From Leishmania infantum JPCM5 (Eukaryota; Euglenozoa; Kinetoplastea; Trypanosomatida; Trypanosomatidae): 64,000 bases of DNA. The translations under genes were made by a program, and so were the position numbers. The stretch spans positions 227,001 through 291,000 of the forward strand of contig NC_009403.2 of the NCBI RefSeq assembly GCF_000002875.2, in the 5' to 3' direction. Below the pieces are notes generated by a model. That model was not told where the DNA came from, searched no databases, and was given only the letters and a program-made list of their open reading frames with translations. Below, one piece after another: positions 54,541-63,382 of this stretch. Position 1 is the first letter of the stretch; every line of letters starts with the position of its first letter.

Positions 54541-55079
54541 TACCGACTGGAAGGACAGAGCAGGGTCCGCGGAGGGGAGATGCATGGCCCGGAGTGCCGT
54601 CGCGTGTATGGCGTGGTCGTCGCCACGTCTCCTGTCCAGTGTGTCTCTCTCCTTCACCCCCTTGCTATCGTTCCCGGCGCTCCTATGCGGACACGGTCAT
54701 CACCTCCTCCCCCCCCCACCACCACCTCTACTACGACCACCACCGTCGCTGCATCTGTTGTTTCTTTATTGAGGGCGAGGGGCTCTTCTGTTTTCGCCAT
54801 CATTGAGCCCAAAGAAAATAACCGGTGTGTCGAGGGGAGCTTACGTTGCCTCCACGCCGTACACGCGCACACCCAAGCACCACGAATTGAACCACTCCAC
54901 TGCCGTTTTCAGCTCTTCCTCCTCTCCCTTTACTGTCTGCGCACACACACGCACGCACGAACACATTGCCTCCGTCGCCTTCCCTGCATCCCTCTGCCTC
55001 TCCGCGTGTGTCTGAGCGTACAGCCTGTTCGTCTCTAGTCCGTCACCCGCGGTCAAGCTGCTTGGTTGTGTGGCCGTGG

Positions 55080-55111
55080 ATTTTTTTTTCGTTTTTTTCC
55101 TCGTCTACTAG
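55080..55111 (+). promoter_or_regulatory. Candidate trans-splice acceptor for the pseudohelicase gene
   Basis: A T-rich tract (55080-55107) is followed by AG at 55110-55111, predicting a 5' UTR of about 87 nt before ATG 55199. It is the strongest tract directly upstream of the gene. Confidence 0.55.
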
Positions 55112-55198
55112 CGCCGGTTAATTGTTGGTTGGCGATTTCCAGCCGTGCGGCAAGAACTGCACGCCACACCCTTACACACACATACACACACGCCTGTT

Positions 55199-58100
55199 AT
55201 GTCCTGTAGCCTCAGCACCTTTCCTACGACGAGGCAGGCGTGCCCCATCGCCCCTGTGTCTGCGCTGCGTGCGGCAGTGGAGCGGCTACAGCAGCCCGAC
55301 GCCACGGCAGCTGGCGCTGTGGACACGCGGCGGCCCAACTACCTCCTCGATGTTCCTGTCAGCGCCATCGACGTCGATCGCTGGGAGAAGCGGTGGCAGG
55401 AAGCGATGAGTGCGGTCTCCTCGTCCTTGCCTTCTCTGGGCGTGGGCACCAAGGGACAGCTTCACTTCCAGCACGCCTCAATGGCGTACGCAGCGCTCAT
55501 GACCGCCGATGAAGCGTCAGCCCCGACGAACGCGCCGTCGTCGCGGCACCTGGCACCGCTGCCACCGTTTGTGTTCGCCACCGTCAAGACGCTGCCAATG
55601 ACGCAGCTGCTGAAGATGCGCCGACAGTGGCTGCCGCACCGCCAGCGGTTTGCCGTGCACCAGCAGCGCATGGGCTTTCTTGACGCCGTGTTGAGCCACG
55701 CTGTCGTGGCCCTCGTCGGCCCGGCTGGCAGCGGCCGCACGCTGCAAGTGCCCATCGTGCTCTCGGAGACGGAGGTGCTGAAGCGGCGGCGGCTCATCGT
55801 TGTGAGTGCGAATGCAGCGGCGGCGCGGCTGACGACGCTGCGCCTGCGCGAGGAGCGGGGCGAGGACGTGCAGCACTCCCGCACCGTCGCCGCAGCCGTG
55901 CCCAACCACAACGAAACCACCGAGAGCACCAGCGTCGTAGTCACCACCGCCGAGGTGATGCTGCGGCAGCTCCTGTGCGACCCCTGCCTCGAGGACGTCG
56001 GATGTGTCGTCTTCGACGACGCCCATCTGCGCAACGAATCGACGGAGTTGTGCCTCTCGCTGCTGCGCGATCTTTTGGCGGTGCACCAGCAGTGGGAACA
56101 CCAGCGTGGCGCGCCGGCCAGATCGGCAGTTGCCTCATCATCGAATGGGTCGGCCGCCGGCCCCGATGCAGACACAGCACAGGGCCCCGATGCGGCGCGG
56201 AGGCGCAGGCTGCACATCGTGTTGAACTGCCCTGATGAGGCCTGTGCGACGACGCTACTGTCCTTCCTCGCGCCATCGCGGTGCACGGCGACCACCTTCG
56301 TCTTGCAGACGGCCCCGACGCTGGTGACGGCGAATACCACGTTGTACTTGGAGGAGGCCGTGCAGTGGCTGCTCAAAACCGAGAAGGAGGGGAGCTGCCT
56401 TATCAGCGATAGCGCTGCGATGGAGGCGACTCTGGTCTCGTACGCCGAAAACGTGGATGCTGTTGCGCGCATCATGGCCGCCGGCGACGCAGACTTTGCT
56501 CACCCGGCCGCCTTTCGGCGCTACTGGTTGCCGCTCATTCAGCAATGCGTCGATGAGTTTGACAAGGCGGACCGCGGCGTGGCTGGTGCAACCGCTGCGC
56601 AAGGCCGGTCGCCGCTCTCGGCGATCGTACTCGTGGCACCCAACAACCACTACGTCCACGTCATCGCCAATGCTGTGCGGGAGGCGCAGCGAACGTCGGC
56701 AGAGCGCGATGCAGCGGCGTCGCGGGTGTGCACCGCCCTCGCTGAGGATTCACCGTTTTCGTCGTTCCTGACGGTCGCGCAGCGCACGGCCGTGAGAGAC
56801 GCCTGTCAGCGCTGGATCATTGTCGCGACGAGCGAACTTAGTCAGTCGGTGCTGCCCTCCGGCTTGGATGTCGGGCTCGTCGTCGACTGTGCGCGCAACG
56901 GCTACACGACGGTGGACACGACTACCATGGCGGACACCGTGGTCATCGAGTACAGCACCATCGCACAGCTGCGCCATCGCCGCAAGCTAGCCAAGATGAC
57001 GGCGACGGCGTCCCCTGCTGCTGGCGGCGACGGCAGCACGCCCGCTTCGCCAGTGGTTATTCAGTTGATCCCTAAGTCTATCCTGCACGGAGCGCACCAC
57101 CGCCGCCTTAGTGCGGACCCCGCCCAACACATCATTTTCCGCCTCCCCTTCAGCCGCTACGTGCAGGTGTATCAGGTGTTGCAGGCACGGGAAGAGGCGG
57201 CGCTGTCGCAGCGCGCGGCCTTCTCGCTCTCCGCTGCCGGAGGCGCCAACTTGAGCAGTGCGGTTGGTGGTGGACCCTCGATAGCGAGCAAGGTGTCCAC
57301 CGTCCTTGCGTCGCAGCTCATTGGCGTGCCTGCTGCGACGGCGACGCGTTACGAGGCGGTGCGTCGCATCATGGCTTCGGTGGAGTCGTACCTGCGCGCC
57401 GCCGGGCACCTCGCCGTCGACCACACCGCTGGCTCCCCGGCGATGGGTCAACTCGTGCTGCAGCCCATGGCCGTGCTTTCCCTGTGTTTGCCTGTGCCTC
57501 TGCAGGTGGGGCGACTTCTTATCGTTGGCAGCCTGCTTCGCTCTTCTCTGGCAGCCGTCACGGCGGTGGGGGCGTTGTGGTGCTGCAGCGATCTGCTGTC
57601 GTTGCAGGGTGCCGGAGCTGTGCGCGTGGCGGACGCGTCGGATGCCGCACGCGAAGCTGCGGAGGAGCAGGCGGCGCTCTTGACGGAGGCGCGGCTATTC
57701 TTTTCGCGCGACTCGCTCAGCGATGTCGTCAGCGCCTTCCACGTGTATCAGATGTGGTGCTCCACGAAGGCCAACCCAGAGGCGGAGCGCGATTTCTTGG
57801 CGGAGTGCGGCGTTGCAGGCGAGGTTCTGCAGGCAGTCTTCGACACTCAGGTGCAACTCTGCATGCTCATGCGAACCTATGGGCTGCTGCTGCAACCCGG
57901 CGAAGGAGGCGAGAGGGGTCGCGCCGGCGCTGGGGAGTCGGAGGCAGAGAGGACTCTACGGGTGTGCGTGGAATCGGTGCAGCAGAGCACGTCCGAGAGC
58001 GTGGCGCAGGTGTCGAGTGCGCTTGGTGGTGCGATGGCGGCCCTGCCGCCGGAGGTGGCCACGAGTCGCGCCCTGCACGCGTGCGTCACGGCCGCGCTGT

Positions 58101-60997
58101 ACCCAAGCTGTGTGGTGCCGACCGGCGAGGAGGGGATCGGCCTCGTTTATGATGGCGTTTCCACCTCTAGCATCGGCGGCGCCGGTGGTGGCGGTGAGTC
58201 CTCGGGTAGCGGCTCTCCGGCAGCTGGCACAGGTCGCCGTGTGGCGAGTTTCAGCAGCGACTGTGTTCTTGCTGATGCGGTGCAGTGCGCCAAGGCGGCC
58301 GGCAGGCCGTTTCTCTTTCTCGCCAAGTCGATCGCCGACGTGGCGGCGCGCGAGGCAGCCGTCATGGGCGCGTCGTCTACCGTAGCCGCCACCGTCGTGG
58401 AGCAGGTCGACCCTTTGCATGAGGCAGCGGCGGTGGTCTTCTGCGGCCACTTCCACGAGCGTCCGCGCAAAGCACCGACGCGTTGCCGCGGGTGGTCGTC
58501 GGTGCTGACGAGTCGGTGGCGCGAAACTCGACGCGCGCGCGCGTTGCCGCCGGTTTCACAGCTGCCACCGACGTGCATCTCGGTGCAGTCGTACGACACA
58601 GTGCACTGCAACCACGTTATCTGCACCATGGACCAGAACCTTTCCCTCACAATGCGGTCAACGTCAGCGAAGTGGCTGCAGCAGCTCCGCACCCACGTCG
58701 GCGCCTATCTCGCCGCACTGGCGTGTGGGGTCGCCACATCTAACAGTAACGGGTCACTGAAGGAGGCGTCGTCCGCGGTGGCGGCTGAGCTGGCGGAAGC
58801 GTGGGAGTGGTGGGAGCGTCGTCATGAGCAGGGCCGCGATTGGCTGCGCGAGGAGCGGTTGGTCGTGGCACATCAGCAGCAGCAAACGGAGGCGGCGGCG
58901 GCTGGCTACGACAAGCAGGAGCAGGCGGCGTCGGCGGCCAAGGTCGCTGCGCTGCGGCAGCGTCTCTTCGGCTACTACGAGTGGCAGATTCGGCCGGGCA
59001 CCCCGGCCGCCGTCGTCGTTCCATCGAATGCGGAGCGGCAGGCGTTTGCCAAGAGCGCAGCCGCGGCAGCTGCGAAGGGGAGTGGCGAGGTCGACAATGG
59101 TGACGCAGGCGCCGCTGCAGAGGACGACGACCCCATCGCGGAGGGCGCTGGTGGGGTGCAGGCCACGTACTCGGGCAAGGTGCCGCCGGCTGACATTGAC
59201 CACATCTTCCGTCTCTGCGTCAAGAGTGTGGCCGCCAAGGGCACGCGCGAGGCCGAGGCGCAGCTGCTTCGCGACAACCCAGACATGTTCGGTTTCCTCA
59301 ACCCCGAAGACGAGTTCCATGAGTACTACCTGTACTTGCTTCGGCAAGCGGCGCCGGACATGGAGGTGCTCGGCGACAACCTGGAGGAACTCATCGCCTT
59401 CCTTGAAGACCTTGAAGCAGAGCTGCGCGGGGAGCTGGGGCTGCCGCACCCGAACGCGGCGGCACAGGAGGACGCCGGGGGAGTCCTGGGCAGGCACGGG
59501 AACGGCGAAGACGGCGCCTACGGCGCCAGTGCAGCCGGCATTTGGGGCGGCGACATGAGTGCTGATGCGAATGGGCAGTGGAACTCCGGCCCGTTTGGCG
59601 GCGGCTACGCAGTGCACGACGTTCCAGTCGGTGAGGGTGACGTGGACGGCTACGGTGACGGCGACAGCGGTGGGTTGCAGCTCGAGTCTGCCGCGATCAA
59701 CCTCAAAAAGAGCGCTGGTCCAACATTGGCGGAGAAGATCGAGGAGGCAAAGCGAGCGCAAGCGAACGCAGCCTCTACGACGGGCAAGTCGGCCGATGTG
59801 GCACCCCCTATGATGATCGGTACCCCTGCAGCGCCGGTGCAGATGAGCGTGCCCGCGGCGCCGTCGCCAGCGAGCGTCAATACGCCGTTTGTGTCTACCA
59901 ACGCAGGTGAGACGCTCGCAGACAAGCTTCGGGCAATGCAGATGGCCGCCATGGGCGGATCTGCAGGCAATACCAGCGATCTCGCGCCGCTGCAGTTTTC
60001 GGCGCAGCCGAACGCCGATCCGACGAGCGTGCAGCCCGAGTCTGCGGCACCGTGTGGCGTGCTGCCACCGCCACCTACGGCAGCCGACTTGCTCGCCGTC
60101 ATCAACGGCGGCGACAGCGCGGATGTGGCACCGCCACAGGCGTCCCTTGACCTCGACTTTCAGCAAGCTCCGCCAACAGCAGAGGAGCTCCTGGACTTGC
60201 TGGGGCCGGCGCTCCCCACTGCGGCACCCGATGACCCCTTCGCAGCTGGCAGCAGTCTCGGTAGCAGCCGGGCTAGTGCTACGCTGCCCTCTGCGGCGAT
60301 GGCGGCGATGATGATGGGGATGCCAACCACACCTCTGCATCGGCCGCCCCCGGCCATCCCTGCCAAAGCAGTCGAGGAGCGTCCGCCGTCCGTGCTGGTG
60401 TACCCGGTGCCGGACATACGGAAGTATGGGAACGTGCGCCTGCTTCTGGCCAAGAGCCTCAGCGAGTCGCTCAACATGCGCGTTGGTCCGACCACGATCG
60501 TCGGTCACGTGGCACGCATTGATGTCCCCAACCGCAATGTGGAGGCGCGTGCGCTGGCGCTGAAGAAATTCACATGCGGTGACACCAAGATCACGGTGCA
60601 CCTGTTCAAGAACGACCGCATCATAGACGACCCAGAGCGCGAGGAGCGCGAGCGCCGCAAGCGACGCGAGGAGCTGCGGCAGCAAGAAGCGGAGCTGCAC
60701 CTGGAGCGGCGCCGTCGCACCGGGGCTGCTGCAGGTGGCGACACGCAGGCCCGTGCTAAGGCTTCTCGGCGCGCCGGTAACGTTGGGGCCGCCCTCACCG
60801 GAAGCGCAGGCATCGACCCGACGAGTCCAGACGCTTTCAACGACCCGAGCGCGTACAGCGCTGATGCTCCTGTGCTGTCAGCGAAGGTCGACGTGGCGAA
60901 GGCAGCGCCAATGAGGATCGGCGTCCTCTCCTCTTCGGAGGATGACGATGATGCGAGCAGCAGCGCCGATTCGTCGTCGTCTTCCTCTTCAGAGTAG
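55199..60997 (+). CDS. DEAH/RHA-type pseudohelicase fused to a SURP domain
   Basis: A 1932-residue protein. The N-terminal 1000 residues follow DEAH/RHA RNA helicase architecture: GPAGSGRT (174-181) at motif I with Arg180 for the invariant Lys, FDDAH (272-276) at motif II, a second RecA-like part around 543-600 without the usual QRxGRxGR motif VI, and a ratchet/HA2-like region (about 731-801, with QPMAVLSLCLPVPL). Loss of the P-loop Lys and the arginine finger suggests it does not hydrolyse ATP. A SURP (SWAP) domain lies at about 1333-1386, with the hallmark NPDMFGFLNPEDEFHEYY; SURP domains occur in splicing factors such as SF3A1 and SUGP1. After repeat-like linkers comes a conserved-looking segment (about 1729-1838) ending in a long Arg/Glu helix, then an Asp/Ser-rich tail. 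A role in pre-mRNA or trans-splicing is inferred. ATG 55199 is the first true ATG after the acceptor. Confidence 0.9.
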   Translation: MSCSLSTFPTTRQACPIAPVSALRAAVERLQQPDATAAGAVDTRRPNYLLDVPVSAIDVDRWEKRWQEAMSAVSSSLPSLGVGTKGQLHFQHASMAYAALMTADEASAPTNAPSSRHLAPLPPFVFATVKTLPMTQLLKMRRQWLPHRQRFAVHQQRMGFLDAVLSHAVVALVGPAGSGRTLQVPIVLSETEVLKRRRLIVVSANAAAARLTTLRLREERGEDVQHSRTVAAAVPNHNETTESTSVVVTTAEVMLRQLLCDPCLEDVGCVVFDDAHLRNESTELCLSLLRDLLAVHQQWEHQRGAPARSAVASSSNGSAAGPDADTAQGPDAARRRRLHIVLNCPDEACATTLLSFLAPSRCTATTFVLQTAPTLVTANTTLYLEEAVQWLLKTEKEGSCLISDSAAMEATLVSYAENVDAVARIMAAGDADFAHPAAFRRYWLPLIQQCVDEFDKADRGVAGATAAQGRSPLSAIVLVAPNNHYVHVIANAVREAQRTSAERDAAASRVCTALAEDSPFSSFLTVAQRTAVRDACQRWIIVATSELSQSVLPSGLDVGLVVDCARNGYTTVDTTTMADTVVIEYSTIAQLRHRRKLAKMTATASPAAGGDGSTPASPVVIQLIPKSILHGAHHRRLSADPAQHIIFRLPFSRYVQVYQVLQAREEAALSQRAAFSLSAAGGANLSSAVGGGPSIASKVSTVLASQLIGVPAATATRYEAVRRIMASVESYLRAAGHLAVDHTAGSPAMGQLVLQPMAVLSLCLPVPLQVGRLLIVGSLLRSSLAAVTAVGALWCCSDLLSLQGAGAVRVADASDAAREAAEEQAALLTEARLFFSRDSLSDVVSAFHVYQMWCSTKANPEAERDFLAECGVAGEVLQAVFDTQVQLCMLMRTYGLLLQPGEGGERGRAGAGESEAERTLRVCVESVQQSTSESVAQVSSALGGAMAALPPEVATSRALHACVTAALYPSCVVPTGEEGIGLVYDGVSTSSIGGAGGGGESSGSGSPAAGTGRRVASFSSDCVLADAVQCAKAAGRPFLFLAKSIADVAAREAAVMGASSTVAATVVEQVDPLHEAAAVVFCGHFHERPRKAPTRCRGWSSVLTSRWRETRRARALPPVSQLPPTCISVQSYDTVHCNHVICTMDQNLSLTMRSTSAKWLQQLRTHVGAYLAALACGVATSNSNGSLKEASSAVAAELAEAWEWWERRHEQGRDWLREERLVVAHQQQQTEAAAAGYDKQEQAASAAKVAALRQRLFGYYEWQIRPGTPAAVVVPSNAERQAFAKSAAAAAAKGSGEVDNGDAGAAAEDDDPIAEGAGGVQATYSGKVPPADIDHIFRLCVKSVAAKGTREAEAQLLRDNPDMFGFLNPEDEFHEYYLYLLRQAAPDMEVLGDNLEELIAFLEDLEAELRGELGLPHPNAAAQEDAGGVLGRHGNGEDGAYGASAAGIWGGDMSADANGQWNSGPFGGGYAVHDVPVGEGDVDGYGDGDSGGLQLESAAINLKKSAGPTLAEKIEEAKRAQANAASTTGKSADVAPPMMIGTPAAPVQMSVPAAPSPASVNTPFVSTNAGETLADKLRAMQMAAMGGSAGNTSDLAPLQFSAQPNADPTSVQPESAAPCGVLPPPPTAADLLAVINGGDSADVAPPQASLDLDFQQAPPTAEELLDLLGPALPTAAPDDPFAAGSSLGSSRASATLPSAAMAAMMMGMPTTPLHRPPPAIPAKAVEERPPSVLVYPVPDIRKYGNVRLLLAKSLSESLNMRVGPTTIVGHVARIDVPNRNVEARALALKKFTCGDTKITVHLFKNDRIIDDPEREERERRKRREELRQQEAELHLERRRRTGAAAGGDTQARAKASRRAGNVGAALTGSAGIDPTSPDAFNDPSAYSADAPVLSAKVDVAKAAPMRIGVLSSSEDDDDASSSADSSSSSSSE

Positions 60998-62053
60998 CCG
61001 ACTCCGTGGCAAAACTCGTTTCATGCGCCACTGAAGTGCGGAGCGGGGTGACCGATGCGTGGCTAAGAAAGCAGATAACGATGGTGTGCCGCATCGAAAT
61101 GAAGTTGGCGAGAGGCGAGCAGGGAAGAGCGCCACTGGAGGGGGGAGAGATGATCTTCGCGCCTCGCATGGCGTGCACGCGTGCGTGCGTGCGTGTGTGT
61201 GTGTGCGTGCCTGTGCGTATCATCGTGGGGTATAACTTAAGCACGTCCATTCATAGACGCATGCCCAACCGAAGCCGGCAATGCATAAGGTGAGGGTGCA
61301 AGTGCGTGTGCGTGGACCTTCGCACGCGAGCCGGGCTCAGGGCAAACGAAGAACGGAAGACAGCGACGGCCGGCGTTGGACTGGTAAGCGGCGCACACAC
61401 CTACACACATACACACAAGCACAAACAAAACAACTCACGAGACACACACACAGCGCGAGAAGAGCAGGGCGGGTGGCCCACGTGCGGGCGCAAACGGCGG
61501 CGCTCATGTCTTGAAGTGTGGAAGGGGGAACCGTTACAAGGGAATGTGCACATGCCGGCGCATGTGTCAGACGACCCGGAAAAGGAGGGCAGAGGCTGCC
61601 ACGGAGGACAGGGAGGGGGGGCAGTCGTGCATGGACGCGCCATCCATCTTGACGTTCAACCTCTCGTGTTCGGATAGATAACAGTCGTGCTCGCCTTTGC
61701 TGTGTAAGCTTTTCATGCTGATCATCAGCGCTTGCCATCTGGGTCGCTGCCCCGATTCGTGTCTCCTCCTTTTACCTAGCTACCAAATCTTTCACCCCTT
61801 CCCCCTACTGCCCATCTGTTTCTCCGCTTCTTCTTGGGTGACCCGCACTTGTTGCTCATTGGAGTACACACCCTTCGTCACCTTCCCTTCCTGCAGCGAT
61901 AGCCGCCACCAGAAGCAGTGCTCGCTAGGTCCGGTGCTGGCGTTTGGCTGTGCCTCCACATTGGTATTCTCCTTCCTTGCAGCTTTCTGCGCGGCGTGCT
62001 GCTGCGAGCACCGACTCGGCACACAAACATTCAGAAATTTAGTCCCCACCTCC
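60998..62053. other. 1.1-kb spacer upstream of the AC40 gene
   Basis: No gene seen. GT/CG-rich run at 61174-61225, CA-rich stretch at 61397-61455, then pyrimidine tracts at 61780-61830, 61871-61894 and 61966-61980 serving the next gene. The open frame continuing upstream from the AC40 ATG lacks an ATG at its left end and is not conserved-looking. Confidence 0.7.
61966..61982 (+). promoter_or_regulatory. Candidate trans-splice acceptor for AC40
   Basis: A short T/C tract (61966-61980) ends in GCAG with AG at 61981-61982, leaving about 71 nt of 5' UTR. An alternative acceptor with a good tract is AG 61895-61896. Confidence 0.45.
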
Positions 62054-63382
62054 ATGTCGAAGCCGCGGCGGGACGTCAACAAGGTGCAGATCGGCTACCA
62101 CCGCGCCGAGAACACCGAGACGGTGAGCTCGCCGCATACGTATGCCTACAGCAGTGGTAAGAGCGTTCCGTCCACCACCAAACCGGATAAACCGACGGTG
62201 TCGAATATCCGCATCGCGTCTGCCGTCGCCGGGCTGCCGCCGTCGCGCTTTGCAGCGAATGCGCCCGTGAAGCGGGAGAAGAACGACGAGGAGTCAGAGA
62301 GCGCTACCGCCGCAGCAAGCAGCGCGTCATCGTCGTTGTTGCATGGCGCGGCGAGCGAGGCGCGGACGACCGTGGACGGGTTCCCGTGGTCGACGCGGCG
62401 GGTGGAGCGGATGTCGTTCGAGATGCAGAACGTGAGTCCTCCCATTTCGAACCTGTTCCGTCGTGTGCTGACGACGGAGGTGCCGACGCTGGCATTCGAC
62501 CGCGTTTTGATCGAAGAAAACGATAGCCCGGTGCTGGACGAGCTACTGTCGCACCGCCTCGGCCTTGTCCCGGTGGCGGGTCCGGTAATGAAGATGCACT
62601 ACATCACCGAGAGCAACCAGGCAAGCTTTAGCAACCTGGACCCGAGCCGCGTGCTGCTGTTTGAGCTGGACGCCACGGGCGCCAAGGATGCGGCGGTGAC
62701 GCCGGTGTATAGCCGCCAGCTGCAGTGGGTGCCGCTGCCGGGGCAGGATAAGAAGACCGGCGCTGTGGCGGGCGCTTGCCAAACGGGGCGCGAGGAGTAT
62801 GCCGGCGCAGCAGGGGCGACGGAGCACAGCGCAGACGACGATGATGACGCGGTGTTCCTCGTGCATCCTGATATCCTGCTCAGCAAGCTAGGCCCTGGCC
62901 AGCGTATCAAGCTCAAGGCGATCGCTGTGAAGGGCCTCGGTGCGGTGCACGCCAAGTGGAGCCCAGTGTCGGCGTGCTACTACGAGATGAAGACCTCCGT
63001 CGAGCTCTGTGAGCGGCTGACTGGCTCGGCGGCCGAGGCGCTCGTCAAGTCCTGTCCCGCTGGTGTTTTCGGCTACGAAGGTGGCCAAAAGGGTGCGGCA
63101 GCGACTGTCGTAGCGCCGGAGAAGTGTACCCTGTGCCGCGAGTGCCTCCGCAGCGACGACAAGGGTGCTGAGGCCGCCGCCAGCGAGGGAGACCGAGTTC
63201 GTGTGCAGAAGGAGAAGACACACGTCCTCTTTCACATTGAGAGCGTGGGCCAGCTGCATCCGGCACAGATTCTGCGCTTCGGCCTCCGTCTCTTCGCTGA
63301 GCGCTGCCGGGCGCTCGCGGAGATGGTGCAGTCGACGGAGGTGCGCGTGGCGGATGCGAGCGCCAAGTCGCTGGAGCTTTGA
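62054..63382 (+). CDS. RPAC1: DNA-directed RNA polymerase I/III subunit AC40 (RPAC1)
   Basis: A 442-residue alpha-like subunit shared by RNA polymerases I and III; it pairs with AC19 to nucleate assembly of the enzyme. The first 108 residues are a basic/Ser-rich extension. The D-domain follows: SFEMQNVSPPISNLFRRVL, TEVPTLAFDRVLIEENDSPV and DELLSHRLGLVPV (about 109-180), diagnostic of the RpoA/RPB3/AC40 family. The insertion domain keeps four cysteines, Cys334 and Cys358/361/364 (CP...KCTLCREC), spaced CX23CX2CX2C as in archaeal Rpo3 proteins that bind a [4Fe-4S] cluster. The C-terminal helix pair (HVLFHIESVGQLHPAQILRF onward) is the dimerisation region. Acidic and Gly-rich insertions lengthen it beyond the usual 335-350 residues. 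ATG 62054 was chosen because the upstream frame has no ATG and no similarity. Confidence 0.93.
   Translation: MSKPRRDVNKVQIGYHRAENTETVSSPHTYAYSSGKSVPSTTKPDKPTVSNIRIASAVAGLPPSRFAANAPVKREKNDEESESATAAASSASSSLLHGAASEARTTVDGFPWSTRRVERMSFEMQNVSPPISNLFRRVLTTEVPTLAFDRVLIEENDSPVLDELLSHRLGLVPVAGPVMKMHYITESNQASFSNLDPSRVLLFELDATGAKDAAVTPVYSRQLQWVPLPGQDKKTGAVAGACQTGREEYAGAAGATEHSADDDDDAVFLVHPDILLSKLGPGQRIKLKAIAVKGLGAVHAKWSPVSACYYEMKTSVELCERLTGSAAEALVKSCPAGVFGYEGGQKGAAATVVAPEKCTLCRECLRSDDKGAEAAASEGDRVRVQKEKTHVLFHIESVGQLHPAQILRFGLRLFAERCRALAEMVQSTEVRVADASAKSLEL

Larger units (their letters stand above)
53892..55198. other. 1.3-kb spacer with a perfect hairpin
   Basis: No gene seen. Contains a perfect 13-bp stem-loop at 54512-54540, a C-rich tract near 54707-54725 and T-rich tracts at 55080-55107 that form the acceptor region of the helicase-like gene. 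The frame at 54229-55038 is low complexity in its second half and has no domain. Confidence 0.7.

Noticed and set aside
58754..60700. 648-codon open frame on the minus strand
   Set aside because: It lies wholly inside the pseudohelicase CDS. High GC at third positions removes stop codons in the complementary frame; its translation is Arg/His/Leu-biased with no domain.
61697..62053. N-terminal extension of AC40
   Set aside because: Begins at a non-ATG codon and covers the acceptor region; no similarity to the family.
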